Shown in pieces: positions 1 to 11,460 of a stretch of DNA of 37,848 nt; the first letter of the stretch is position 1, and each line of letters begins with the position of its first letter. The notes under the pieces were generated by a model. That model worked only from the letters and a program-made list of their open reading frames with translations. It searched no databases and was not told where the DNA came from. Where the stretch lies: contig CAMVHF010000007.1 of the NCBI GenBank assembly GCA_947167235.1, positions 1-37,848 of the forward strand, written 5' to 3'. Both the position numbers and the translations under genes were made by a program. The stretch comes from an uncultured Alphaproteobacteria bacterium. GTDB lineage: Bacteria; Pseudomonadota; Alphaproteobacteria; RF32; CAG-239.

Positions 1-322
1 TATATGATATCCCTTTCCAAATGTCAACACCTTTTTTCATATTTTTTTTATTTTTTTTGCATTTTTTTTATAATTATTTGTTTTTTCGTTACCATTTTTT
101 GCGGATAATTTTATTTTTAGTATATTAAGCACATTTTAATACACTTTATATATAATATATGGCGTGCGATTCGGAATCGGTTGACGATCGATTCTGTTTT
201 CAAATCACCATAAAATGATTCGGATATTTACAAACAATAGAATCGAATTTACTTGATAATATTAATTTGTTTTGTATTATAAAAGAGTCGTTTAATTTTT
301 ATAGGAGGTATAGATACGACAT

Positions 323-850
323 ATGGTCGACACACAACGCAACGATGATGAAGTACTCATCAATGAAAATATTAAAGCAAAACAGGTACGCTTAATTGAC
401 GCCAATAATGAAAACCGCGGTATTGTTTCTATTCAAGAAGCTTTGGCAATCGCCGACGAAGAAGGTTTAGACTTGATCGAAATTTCACCGCAAGCCGTTC
501 CGCCGGTATGCAAGGTTTTGGATTTCGGTAAATACCGCTATGAACAGCAAAAACGCAAAAACGAAGCCAAGAAAAATCAAAAAATTGTCGAAATTAAAGA
601 ATTAAAAGTGCGTCCGGGCATTGAATCTCATGATTATGAAGTAAAAGTAAAACAAGCCAAAAAATTTTTAGAACAAGGAAATAAGGTTAAATTTACAATG
701 CGTTTCAAGGGACGCGAACTTAGCGCCAATGATATGGGCAAACAAATCTTAAATCAATTTCTTGAAGATTTAGAAGATATCAGTAAAGTCGATTCGGAAA
801 TGAAATTGGAAGGTCGCCAAATGACCATGATTTTGGCTCCGCAAAAATAA
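323..850 (+). CDS. infC: Translation initiation factor IF-3
   Basis: 175 aa ORF with IF-3 hallmarks (LIEISPQAVPPVCKVLDFGKYRYEQQK, MRFKGRELSANDMG); upstream SD ataggagg. Confidence 0.97.
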   Translation: MVDTQRNDDEVLINENIKAKQVRLIDANNENRGIVSIQEALAIADEEGLDLIEISPQAVPPVCKVLDFGKYRYEQQKRKNEAKKNQKIVEIKELKVRPGIESHDYEVKVKQAKKFLEQGNKVKFTMRFKGRELSANDMGKQILNQFLEDLEDISKVDSEMKLEGRQMTMILAPQK

Positions 851-871
851 TCATTTTCTCTTAAAATTTTA

Positions 872-905
872 CCCCGCTGTTTTAGGCAGCGGGGTTATTT
901 TTTTA
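872..905 (+). terminator. Intrinsic terminator of infC
   Basis: ccccgctgttttaggcagcgggg hairpin followed by a T-rich tract. Confidence 0.85.
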
Positions 906-921
906 CAAGAATCCGTCTTAA

Positions 922-3396
<2,475 letters not shown>

Positions 3397-3483
3397 TCAA
3401 ATATAGCCCGAATCGCAAATTTTACCAAGCATAAAATCAAAGTTATGAACGTAAAAAAACAAGAAAAAACGGCATAAAAAGAA

Positions 3484-3519
3484 GCAGTGCCACTAATCAC
3501 GGAGGACCAGAGGCACTGC
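3484..3519 (-). terminator. Hairpin terminator downstream of the 3525-4001 ORF
   Basis: gcagtgcc...ggcactgc stem with a T-rich sequence beyond it on the minus strand. Confidence 0.6.
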
Positions 3520-3524
3520 AATAT

Positions 3525-4001
3525 TTATTTTTTAAGGGCTTTGCTCAGGTAGATACCTGCAATGAAACCTACGCCTAAACAGAACCATTTTGTGCTGCAC
3601 GTTGTGTACAACAACCCCAAGAAGGCCGTGTCAAACAGCAATCCCATGATGGCTGCACAGACGGCATACTTCTTTTTGGAAATGTTGTGTCTGCATGTAT
3701 ACAGACAAAATCTCCAAAACAGGATGGCATACATCACTGAGCCACACAACAATGGCATATCTTCTATACTATTCTGCACACACATGCAAAGAACAACATA
3801 GAAAACAGCTACTGATGCGGCCAAGAGTCCCGATAGCAGGAAAGCTCCGCCAGGTTCCTCTTCTCTTGCCTTATACACTGACAATATAAGAGTTAACCCT
3901 GCAGCTATGCCTGCATAAAACTCACTGTTATACCCCACCCAGATGATTAATGCCACAGGCACGATAGCAGCGATGAGAGCTGCGAAAATTGATTTTACCA
4001 T
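3525..4001 (-). CDS. Hypothetical multi-pass membrane protein
   Basis: 158 aa, several hydrophobic segments, own terminator, AT-rich leader without an SD sequence. Confidence 0.7.
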   Translation of the reverse strand: MVKSIFAALIAAIVPVALIIWVGYNSEFYAGIAAGLTLILSVYKAREEEPGGAFLLSGLLAASVAVFYVVLCMCVQNSIEDMPLLCGSVMYAILFWRFCLYTCRHNISKKKYAVCAAIMGLLFDTAFLGLLYTTCSTKWFCLGVGFIAGIYLSKALKK

Positions 4002-4035
4002 ATCTTTATAGTTTTTAAGGTTGTTCTTAAAAAAA

Positions 4036-4103
4036 ACTACAAATTATGCAAAAAATGCCTATGACTTTATAAAAATATTCAAATGGCATACATAATTTGT
4101 AGT
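4036..4103. repeat. Inverted repeat upstream of the 3525-4001 ORF
   Basis: actacaaattatg (4036-4048) and cataatttgtagt (4091-4103) are perfect 13-bp inverted arms, with an inner atgcc/ggcat pair. Confidence 0.85.
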
Positions 4104-4221
4104 GGAATTAGACATATTATAACTGCAATTTGTCAAAAATCAATTTGTTTTTGAAGATATTTCGCTGACCATGAATGTTCGCAACAAAAAAAAGGAACTC
4201 TTTCGAGTTCCCTTACCGGTT

Positions 4222-4929
4222 TTATTTGCGCATATCGAAAATTGCAAATTTTGACTTCAAATAAGCGGCTAACTTTTCATCTTTGAAAAATTTTTCACAC
4301 TCGGATTCCGGTGTTGCCGTATCGCTCGGAATCGGACGATATTTCTGAATATAGTATTCTTTAACACCTAAAAATGCGAGTGTATCGGCAATTTGATACA
4401 AATCTTCGCAATCTAAAATTCGCGGATCACAAGTTGTGCGACACTCAAAATTAATTCCGGATTTCAAGACTATATCCAGACTTTGTTTAATTTTTTCGAC
4501 ATCACCGAATCCGCCGGTTGCGATTTTATACTTTTCAGCATCAAACGGCGCTTTAATATCAAAACCTATCCACGAAAGCTTTGAGATAACTTTTTCTAAA
4601 GCTTCAGGATTGTAGCCGCCGGTATGCATACCGACCTCGAACCCCATATTGCGCACAATTTCCATCGCCTCAGCCAAATTTGCTTGCATCAAAGGCTCAC
4701 CGCCGGAAAACACCACGCCGTCAACCACGCCTTTGCGATGCTCCAGCAAATGCAACAAATTATCCCACGAAGCATTGCCTTCGACCTTAAAATCTTGCAA
4801 CGATTGGTTATAACAAAACGGGCAACGCCACGGACAACCTTGCAAAAAAGCCACAACGGCGATTTTGTTCGGCCAGTCGACAATACTGAACTTTTCAATA
4901 TCACCGATATTAATTAAATTTTCTGCCAT
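4222..4929 (-). CDS. nrdG: Anaerobic ribonucleoside-triphosphate reductase activating protein (radical SAM)
   Basis: Radical-SAM CX3CX2C in QGCPWRCPFCYN, VVFSGGEPLMQ; next to nrdD; SD aagga. Confidence 0.9.
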   Translation of the reverse strand: MAENLINIGDIEKFSIVDWPNKIAVVAFLQGCPWRCPFCYNQSLQDFKVEGNASWDNLLHLLEHRKGVVDGVVFSGGEPLMQANLAEAMEIVRNMGFEVGMHTGGYNPEALEKVISKLSWIGFDIKAPFDAEKYKIATGGFGDVEKIKQSLDIVLKSGINFECRTTCDPRILDCEDLYQIADTLAFLGVKEYYIQKYRPIPSDTATPESECEKFFKDEKLAAYLKSKFAIFDMRK

Positions 4930-4954
4930 TTATCCGTCCTTACCTATTAAAAAA

Positions 4955-4981
4955 GGCGATACTGAAAAACTCAATATCGCC
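4955..4981 (-). terminator. Intrinsic terminator/attenuator inside the nrd cluster
   Basis: Minus strand GGCGATA-ttgagtttttcag-TATCGCC-TTTTTTA between the glycyl-radical ORF and nrdG. Confidence 0.75.
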
Positions 4982-5000
4982 TGAACTTTACAGTTGTTGC

Positions 5001-5222
5001 TTATTCGGCAGCAGCCAATTCGCAACCGCAGTTACCCTCTAAAGACATGTGCATAACAGCCTTATCTTCAACAAAGCATTTACGAGAGTAATACTCTGAT
5101 TTTTTACCTCTGTTAAATTCGCTAACCGGACGATGATAGCCCATAACACGGGTCCATACTTCGCAAGGTTGTCTTTCGGCATCGGTTAATTTTACATCTT
5201 CAAAATTGATTGTGTTTGTCAT
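5001..5222 (-). CDS. Stand-alone NrdD glycyl-radical domain protein
   Basis: 73 aa from MTNTINFEDV; contains CEVWTRVMGYHRPVSEFNRGKKSEYYSRKCF, matching the NrdD C-terminal glycyl-radical motif (RVxGYxRPV). Minus-strand SD agaggac lies 8 nt upstream of the ATG. Confidence 0.88.
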   Translation of the reverse strand: MTNTINFEDVKLTDAERQPCEVWTRVMGYHRPVSEFNRGKKSEYYSRKCFVEDKAVMHMSLEGNCGCELAAAE

Positions 5223-5268
5223 TATATAGTGTCCTCTAAGTTTATTTGTTATTCCATATTGTTCTTTT

Positions 5269-7368
5269 TTAAGCAACATTACTTGCTTTTAAGTTTTTTA
5301 ATTTTGCCGCCTTCTTTTCTTCGTCACAAAGCGGGCAGAACTTATGTTCACCGGCTAAATAGCCGTGCTTCGGACAAATTGAGAATGTCGGTGTTATAGT
5401 AATATATGGCAGACGATAGTTGGTCAGAACCTTTTTAATCAGTTCGCCGCATACCTTTGCCGAAGAAATTCTTTGGCTCATATACAAGTGCAATACGGTA
5501 CCGCCGGTGTACTTAGATTGCAAAGATGCCTGCAATTCCAAAGCCTCAAACGGATCATCGGTATAGCCGACCGGCAGTTGCGAAGAGTTTGTATAATACG
5601 GATCTTCTTTGGTGCCGGCTTGAATGATGCCAGGGTAACGTTTTTTATCTTCACGGGCAAAACGATAGGTCGCACTTTCGGCCGGTGTGGCTTCCAAATT
5701 ATACATGTGGCCGGTTTCTTCTTGGATTTTAATCAATTTGGCGCGAATGTAGTCCAAGAATTTTTCGGCAAAAGCCTTGCCCCACGGATCAGCCACTTCA
5801 TGCTCGCCGTTGGTATAGTTCAAAATCATTTCATTAATACCGTTAACGCCGATGGTCGAGAAGTGATTACGAAGTGTTCCCAAATAACGTTTTGTGTACG
5901 GATACAGACCATTGTCAATCAGACGTTGAATAACTTTACGCTTAATTTCAAGCGATGTACGGGCAATATTGAGCAATTCATCTACACGGGCAAATAATCC
6001 GGCTTCATTGCCTTTGTATACATAACCCAAACGTGCGCAGTTAAACGTTACAACGCCGATAGAGCCTGTTTGCTCGGCTGAACCGAATAAGCCGTTACCT
6101 TTGGCCAACAACTCACGCAAATCGAGTTGCAGACGGCAACACATTGAACGAATTTGTCCCGGTTTCAATGTCGAATTAATAAAGTTTTGGAAATAAGGCA
6201 TACCGTATTTGGCTGTCATTTCAAACAAGAGTTGAGATTTTTCATCATCCCACGGAAAATCCGGTGTCATATTGTATGTCGGAATCGGGAAGGTAAACGG
6301 ACGGTCCATAACATCGCCTTCCATCATAACTTCGATATATGCACGGTTAATCATATCCATTTCTTTTTGGCAATCGCCGTAAGTGAAAGGCATTTCTTCC
6401 TGACCTTCGATAATCGGCATAAAGCTGTCATCGTGACCGGCAATATGGCCGCCGATACAAGGATGTTGATCTCTTAAATCTTCAGGGCATACCCAGTCAA
6501 ACGTAAAGTTGGTAAACGGTGTTTGCGAACCCCAACGAGACGGAACGTTCAAGTTATAAACCAGTTCCTGCATGCATTGTTTAACTTCTTTGTATGATAA
6601 GTTATCTTTTTTAACGTATGGTGCCAAATAGGTATCAACCGAAGAGAAAGCTTGCGCACCGGCCCATTCGTTTTGCAGTGTGCCCATAAAGTTTACCATT
6701 TGACCGGTGGCAGCGGATAAGTGCTTCGGCGGGTTAGCTTCAGCATTACCGCGAACGCCGTTAAAGCCTTCTTTTAATAAGTTTTTCAAGGACCAACCGG
6801 CACAATATGCAGCCAACATATCCAAATCGTGAATGTGGATATCGCCGTTGCGGTGAGCTTCACCGACTTCGGACGGATAAACGTGACTCAACCAGTAGTT
6901 AGCCGTAACTTTACCGGATACATTCAAAATCAAACCACCGTTAGAGTAACCTTGGTTGGCATTGGCATTAACGCGCCAATCGAGTTTTTCCAAATATTCA
7001 TTAATCGAGCTTTCAACATCAACCATAACTTTTTTATCGGCACGCATACGATTACGTTGGTCACGGTACAAAATATAGGCTTTTGCCGTATTAACATAGT
7101 TAGAAGAAATTAAGGCCTGTTCAACCACATCTTGAATTTGTTCAATCGACGGAACGGTTTCGGCAAATTTATAATTAATAACTTTCATTGCCTGTGCGGT
7201 AATGAGCAACGCATCGGCTTCGCCGAATTCATTGGTAGAAGCGGCTGCTTTTAAGATGGCATTATAAATTTTGCTGCTGTCAAAGTCAGCCAATGTTCCG
7301 TCTCTTTTGGTCACGGATTGAACCTTTGATTTTATGCTGTCAAGATGTTTGGTTTGCTCTTCGGCCAT
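5269..7368 (-). CDS. nrdD: Anaerobic ribonucleoside-triphosphate reductase, main chain lacking the glycyl-radical domain
   Basis: N-terminal ATP-cone (VTKRDGTLADFDSSKIYNAILKAA), NrdD body, C-terminal zinc-binding segment CPKHGYLAGEHKFCPLC, then stop. Confidence 0.93.
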   Translation of the reverse strand: MAEEQTKHLDSIKSKVQSVTKRDGTLADFDSSKIYNAILKAAASTNEFGEADALLITAQAMKVINYKFAETVPSIEQIQDVVEQALISSNYVNTAKAYILYRDQRNRMRADKKVMVDVESSINEYLEKLDWRVNANANQGYSNGGLILNVSGKVTANYWLSHVYPSEVGEAHRNGDIHIHDLDMLAAYCAGWSLKNLLKEGFNGVRGNAEANPPKHLSAATGQMVNFMGTLQNEWAGAQAFSSVDTYLAPYVKKDNLSYKEVKQCMQELVYNLNVPSRWGSQTPFTNFTFDWVCPEDLRDQHPCIGGHIAGHDDSFMPIIEGQEEMPFTYGDCQKEMDMINRAYIEVMMEGDVMDRPFTFPIPTYNMTPDFPWDDEKSQLLFEMTAKYGMPYFQNFINSTLKPGQIRSMCCRLQLDLRELLAKGNGLFGSAEQTGSIGVVTFNCARLGYVYKGNEAGLFARVDELLNIARTSLEIKRKVIQRLIDNGLYPYTKRYLGTLRNHFSTIGVNGINEMILNYTNGEHEVADPWGKAFAEKFLDYIRAKLIKIQEETGHMYNLEATPAESATYRFAREDKKRYPGIIQAGTKEDPYYTNSSQLPVGYTDDPFEALELQASLQSKYTGGTVLHLYMSQRISSAKVCGELIKKVLTNYRLPYITITPTFSICPKHGYLAGEHKFCPLCDEEKKAAKLKNLKASNVA

Positions 7369-7442
7369 TTTTATCCTCCTAAAATTGATTATTTATTTTG
7401 TGTCAAGATTACATAACAGTATTTAATAAACAATTAAAAAAC

Positions 7443-7489
7443 ATACAATATATAGTCAAGTTAAAAAAATAAATAACAACATATTGTGT
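7443..7489. promoter_or_regulatory. Tandem NrdR-box-like operators
   Basis: ATACAATATATAGTCA (7443-7458) and TAACAACATATTGTGT (7474-7489), each 13/16 to ACACWATATATWGTGT, start-to-start 31 bp, upstream of the nrdD ATG. Confidence 0.7.
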
Positions 7490-7523
7490 TGAAAGCTAAA
7501 TTGTAATTGTTAAAGTCTGATGA

Positions 7524-7585
7524 CTTGTCGCTTGAAAATCATTTTGCAAAAAATAAAATTTTGCGACAAGCAAATTTTTTTTGCC
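7524..7585 (+). other. Inverted repeat followed by a T-run
   Basis: CTTGTCGC (7524-7531) and GCGACAAG (7563-7570), then caaatttttttt. Confidence 0.5.
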
Positions 7586-7861
7586 TTAGTGTAAAATTTA
7601 CGGAAAACTTGATATGTGAAATCCATAACATACTAAAAATACAATAAAAAATTTTTCATAGATATTTTCACAGCGGTGGATAAAGTTATTAACAAATATT
7701 AATATGGTAAACGGATATTTCTTATATTACAAAACAACGATTTACCCGTAATATTTTGATTATTCTTTTTTATATTTTTTAAAATGACCTGTTTATGAAG
7801 TTTTACTCTAATAAAAATAGCAAATTTTATCTGCTTTGCGATTCTAATTTATTAAAACAAA

Positions 7862-7890
7862 AAATCTGCCTTTTTGCGGGCAGATTCTTT
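7862..7890 (-). terminator. Intrinsic terminator of the TolC-like gene
   Basis: Minus strand AATCTGCC-cgcaaaaa-GGCAGATT followed by TTTTGTTTT. Confidence 0.8.
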
Positions 7891-7913
7891 GTTTTACACA
7901 TAATGATTTGTAA

Positions 7914-9815
7914 TTATCGCGGATCGCGAATCGGTGCATAAACCTGAACACTGTCCAAATCTTCATCTTTGCACTGACTGCCGTTGCAACTCTTCATCAC
8001 AGTTGCGGCACGACCTCTGTTCAGACCGCGAACATTTATAGACGGAACATACGAATCGATAATCGTTAAGTTAAAGTTCAAGTATGCAATATTATTCTTT
8101 TCATCCATTGCATAGATTTTAATCGGATAACGACCGTTGTCTCCCGGCATGGCAACACCGCTGAACGTGAGTTTTTCCGGATTATATTTCAAAAACTTCG
8201 GTAACGGCGAATCGTCGATTAAACCGGCTTTGGTTGAAAAATCACCCAGTTTCCAATCCATCTTGCTGAAAGTCGAGGCCGGAATAACGATATTGATGTG
8301 TTCGCCCGTATGGTATGTTGCATCCGGCAACAAAATATCCGAAGAAAGATTAACCGGCGGACGATGTGTCGGGATATCCATCAAATACGGACGATTATCC
8401 GGTACAAAATCACCGTTACGCCATTTTTCAAGAGTATCACGCAAAGCCAAAGCAATCCGTGACGGCGATTCGTTTAACATATAATACGGAACCGCATCTA
8501 AACCGATGGTGGCATATAAAGCACCTAGTGCGTCCTGCATATCCACATAAGCCAATGAAGCTTTGGTTTCATCACCGATGGCACGAGCGGCTTCCAATTG
8601 GCTCTTTTCAGCATGGCTACCGTTAGCTGCAGTAATATCTTCGGCAATATTTTCGGATGCACCGGCAATTTCAAGCGCAATCTGGTAATCTTCAACTGAC
8701 GAAGTATAACGTGCCCATGCAATATAAACTTGGTTCAAAATTAGCGAAGTCATGCGCTGACGACGTAAATCGTTCAAAATCTTTTCGCTCAAACCCTGAA
8801 TGCGTTGACCCTCATAAACCGACATCGAAACTTCTTTAGCGGCGCTGCACCATTTTTGGTTATAGGCAGCCGGATTACTTTTATAATTGCTGCCGTTATC
8901 TTCACGGAAATCATTGATAATGAGTTCCAAATCATCGGCACTTGTCAACAAATTATGAACCTTTAATTCCGGACGATTGGTTAAGGCCAACCATTCCAAA
9001 CGGGAAAGATTCGATTTGATTTCCGGCAATGTGAAATTACCGTATTCTTTACCGACGAGCGTAAACTGTGTTTGCGGGTGCATACCCATCAACGATGCCA
9101 AACGTTCATGAGCCGTTTCCATTTCACGCTTTAAGTTAGAAAGTTTTTTAACGGCTTCCATATATTTACGTTTGGTCACGAGTTGTTCCGTTTCCGGATT
9201 TTTCCCCTGTTCGGCCAGTTCTTTGGCTTTGACGTTCATTTCATCAACGTCCAAAGTAATATGTTCGATTGTATCATCAATAACCGGCAACAAGCGCTGA
9301 GCCGTCAAGGCTTTCCAGTACAAAACACGAGCTTCCTGCAAAATATTCTGAATAACCTTACGGCTTTCTTCGGTCGCAACATGTTGCTGCAAAAGCGGAT
9401 CTGATCTCATATAATATAATGTCGTTAAATCCAAAATATTCCAAGCGACCTTCAAATCCGGACTGGTTTCGCTGTAATTGGTATTAACATAGCCTGCATT
9501 CGAAACAATTTCCGGAAGTGCCGAATAAGCGGCCTTACCTGATTTTTGCAGACTTTCCTGATAGCGCATCATACGTCCGGTATAGTTATACTTAACCGCC
9601 AAAGCCATGGTCATATACATGTCCAGCGGCTTTTCAATTTTAGTCGGCGACTTGGCATACATATTTTGCATATCTGCATCATAGCGGATGGCATTATCCC
9701 AATCCGAATAATAAGCGGCATCCGGCTGTTCTTGAGCATCGGCATATTGCTTATTGTTTTTTGTACAAGAAACAATACTGACCGCACCAACAAGCAAACA
9801 AAGCAATTTTTTCAT
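7914..9815 (-). CDS. TolC-family outer membrane lipoprotein with a C-terminal cadherin/Ig-like domain
   Basis: Lipobox MKKLLCLLVGAVSIVSC; two long coiled-coil TolC-type segments; C-terminal LPKFLKYNPEKLTFSGVAMPGDNGRYPIKIYAMDEKNNIAYLNFNLTI resembles CADG/He_PIG domains. Confidence 0.75.
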   Translation of the reverse strand: MKKLLCLLVGAVSIVSCTKNNKQYADAQEQPDAAYYSDWDNAIRYDADMQNMYAKSPTKIEKPLDMYMTMALAVKYNYTGRMMRYQESLQKSGKAAYSALPEIVSNAGYVNTNYSETSPDLKVAWNILDLTTLYYMRSDPLLQQHVATEESRKVIQNILQEARVLYWKALTAQRLLPVIDDTIEHITLDVDEMNVKAKELAEQGKNPETEQLVTKRKYMEAVKKLSNLKREMETAHERLASLMGMHPQTQFTLVGKEYGNFTLPEIKSNLSRLEWLALTNRPELKVHNLLTSADDLELIINDFREDNGSNYKSNPAAYNQKWCSAAKEVSMSVYEGQRIQGLSEKILNDLRRQRMTSLILNQVYIAWARYTSSVEDYQIALEIAGASENIAEDITAANGSHAEKSQLEAARAIGDETKASLAYVDMQDALGALYATIGLDAVPYYMLNESPSRIALALRDTLEKWRNGDFVPDNRPYLMDIPTHRPPVNLSSDILLPDATYHTGEHINIVIPASTFSKMDWKLGDFSTKAGLIDDSPLPKFLKYNPEKLTFSGVAMPGDNGRYPIKIYAMDEKNNIAYLNFNLTIIDSYVPSINVRGLNRGRAATVMKSCNGSQCKDEDLDSVQVYAPIRDPR

Positions 9816-9934
9816 ATTCTTGTCCTTTTTATCGTCTATAATCTATGGCTATAATAATCGCTAAAAATTAACATTTTATTACACTTTTAATATTATTATG
9901 TGCTATAATGTTAAAATAAAGGTAAGAATCGACC

Positions 9935-10708
9935 ATGGTTTCAATTTTAGGCACATTATTTAAGTACAAAGAAAAAGAATCTCCGGACCAATTGGGATAT
10001 TTTCCGGAAAAAATCCACGTTGATGCGTTTCCTGAACGCCGTTATTTATGGACATCACGTTTTCTGGTTATTGTCACTTGTTTAAGTATTTGCTTTAATA
10101 TGTTGCTGTCTTGCGTGCTTTACCTTATGTTGCCATGTTTTCACGTCACACCGGAGCTGTTCCGTATCAATACCGAAACAAATCAGCTCGAACTTATGCA
10201 ACGTGATGAAATACCTTTTTTTGCCAGCGAATTAATTGCCGAACAATATCTGCGTGACTATATTATGTTGCGCTATACCGTAACCGAAGATTATGCCGAA
10301 TTAAAAGACAGATGGCGTAAAAATTCTATTTTATATTGGTATTCTACCGAAGAAATTTTTTCGGAATTTGAAAAACAAGATGCCAGTATTGTCGATAACC
10401 AATTCAAAAGCATCGGTTTACAGCGTTATGTTGAAATTATATGGACTAAGCACGTTTCTCTCTCGATGTGGATGGTTGAATTCAAAACCTATGATATTAC
10501 CAATGAGAATCCGCGTCCTAAAGTTGATATATGGCGTGCCGTGGTGCGCGTAGGCTATGATAAAGGCTTGCGTTTCAAACGTGTCGAAGACCGTCTGCTT
10601 AACCCTTACGGATTTTTGGTTTACAGTTACACATTGTCTTATTTGGGCGATGCCCATTTTGAAGAAAACGAAGTACCGGGTAACCTCAAATATAATATGA
10701 TGATGTAA
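9935..10708 (+). CDS. VirB8-like protein
   Basis: N-terminal cytoplasmic segment plus one TM, then a VirB8-type periplasmic domain (LIAEQYLRDYIMLRYTVTEDYAE, ending RLLNPYGFLVYSYTLSY, cf. VirB8 NPLGFxVxxY). Confidence 0.65.
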   Translation: MVSILGTLFKYKEKESPDQLGYFPEKIHVDAFPERRYLWTSRFLVIVTCLSICFNMLLSCVLYLMLPCFHVTPELFRINTETNQLELMQRDEIPFFASELIAEQYLRDYIMLRYTVTEDYAELKDRWRKNSILYWYSTEEIFSEFEKQDASIVDNQFKSIGLQRYVEIIWTKHVSLSMWMVEFKTYDITNENPRPKVDIWRAVVRVGYDKGLRFKRVEDRLLNPYGFLVYSYTLSYLGDAHFEENEVPGNLKYNMMM

Positions 10709-10710
10709 TC

Positions 10711-11460
10711 ATGAAAAAATTTACAATCTTTGTATGTTCCATGCTGTGCGGTTGTCGAACCCTAACCGTTCCGCCCGAATTTGAGTACAAAGAAATTCAG
10801 ACATCCACATTCAAGTTGGCATCGTGGCAAAAAATAACTCAACCGAAATTGCCTTATAAAATTTATATAGAAGGTGACGGAGCCGCCTTTCGGGCTGACG
10901 GCAGTGTCAGTTATAATCCGACACCGCGCGGAATAATGCTGCGCGAAATTGCTTTCGGCGATATGCACCCGAATGTTATTTATCTGGCTCGGCCTTGCCA
11001 ATATGTTAAGGATGGTATGTGCAAATCCGAATATTGGTCAACGGCTCGTTTTTCCGCTGAGGTTACACAGGCCGAATACGAAGCCGTAAAATCATTAAGC
11101 GGTGCGCAACCGATAACACTGGTCGGCTTTTCGGGCGGTGCCCAGATTGCCGGTTTAATTGCCGTCAAATACAATAATCTCAAAATTCAAAAATTGGTTA
11201 CCGTTGCCGGCAACTTGGATGTTAAAAGTTGGACCGACTATCATCAGATTATCCCGCTGAGTTTGTCCGATGATTTGGCAAAATACCGAATCGAATATGC
11301 CAAATTTAATCAGATTCACTATGTCGGTGAAAAAGACACTAATATCGTGCCCTCCATTACCGAAAATTTTGTTGCCGACAAAAACAACATCAAATACATC
11401 AAAAAAGCCTCCCATAACAGCGGATGGGAAGCTTCATACGATTTGATTCGCGGTGAATAA
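10711..11460 (+). CDS. Lipoprotein alpha/beta hydrolase
   Basis: Signal and lipobox MKKFTIFVCSMLCGC; nucleophile elbow GFSGG; candidate late His in KKASHNSGW. Confidence 0.75.
   Translation: MKKFTIFVCSMLCGCRTLTVPPEFEYKEIQTSTFKLASWQKITQPKLPYKIYIEGDGAAFRADGSVSYNPTPRGIMLREIAFGDMHPNVIYLARPCQYVKDGMCKSEYWSTARFSAEVTQAEYEAVKSLSGAQPITLVGFSGGAQIAGLIAVKYNNLKIQKLVTVAGNLDVKSWTDYHQIIPLSLSDDLAKYRIEYAKFNQIHYVGEKDTNIVPSITENFVADKNNIKYIKKASHNSGWEASYDLIRGE

Noticed and set aside
5473-7113. Plus-strand ORFs of up to 174 aa inside nrdD
   Set aside because: Antisense to a conserved gene; composition is consistent with shadow frames.
7676-7690. Possible DnaA box (ggtggataa, one mismatch) near 7680 and cgtggataa near 16140
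   Set aside because: Isolated single sites without clustering or origin-like context.
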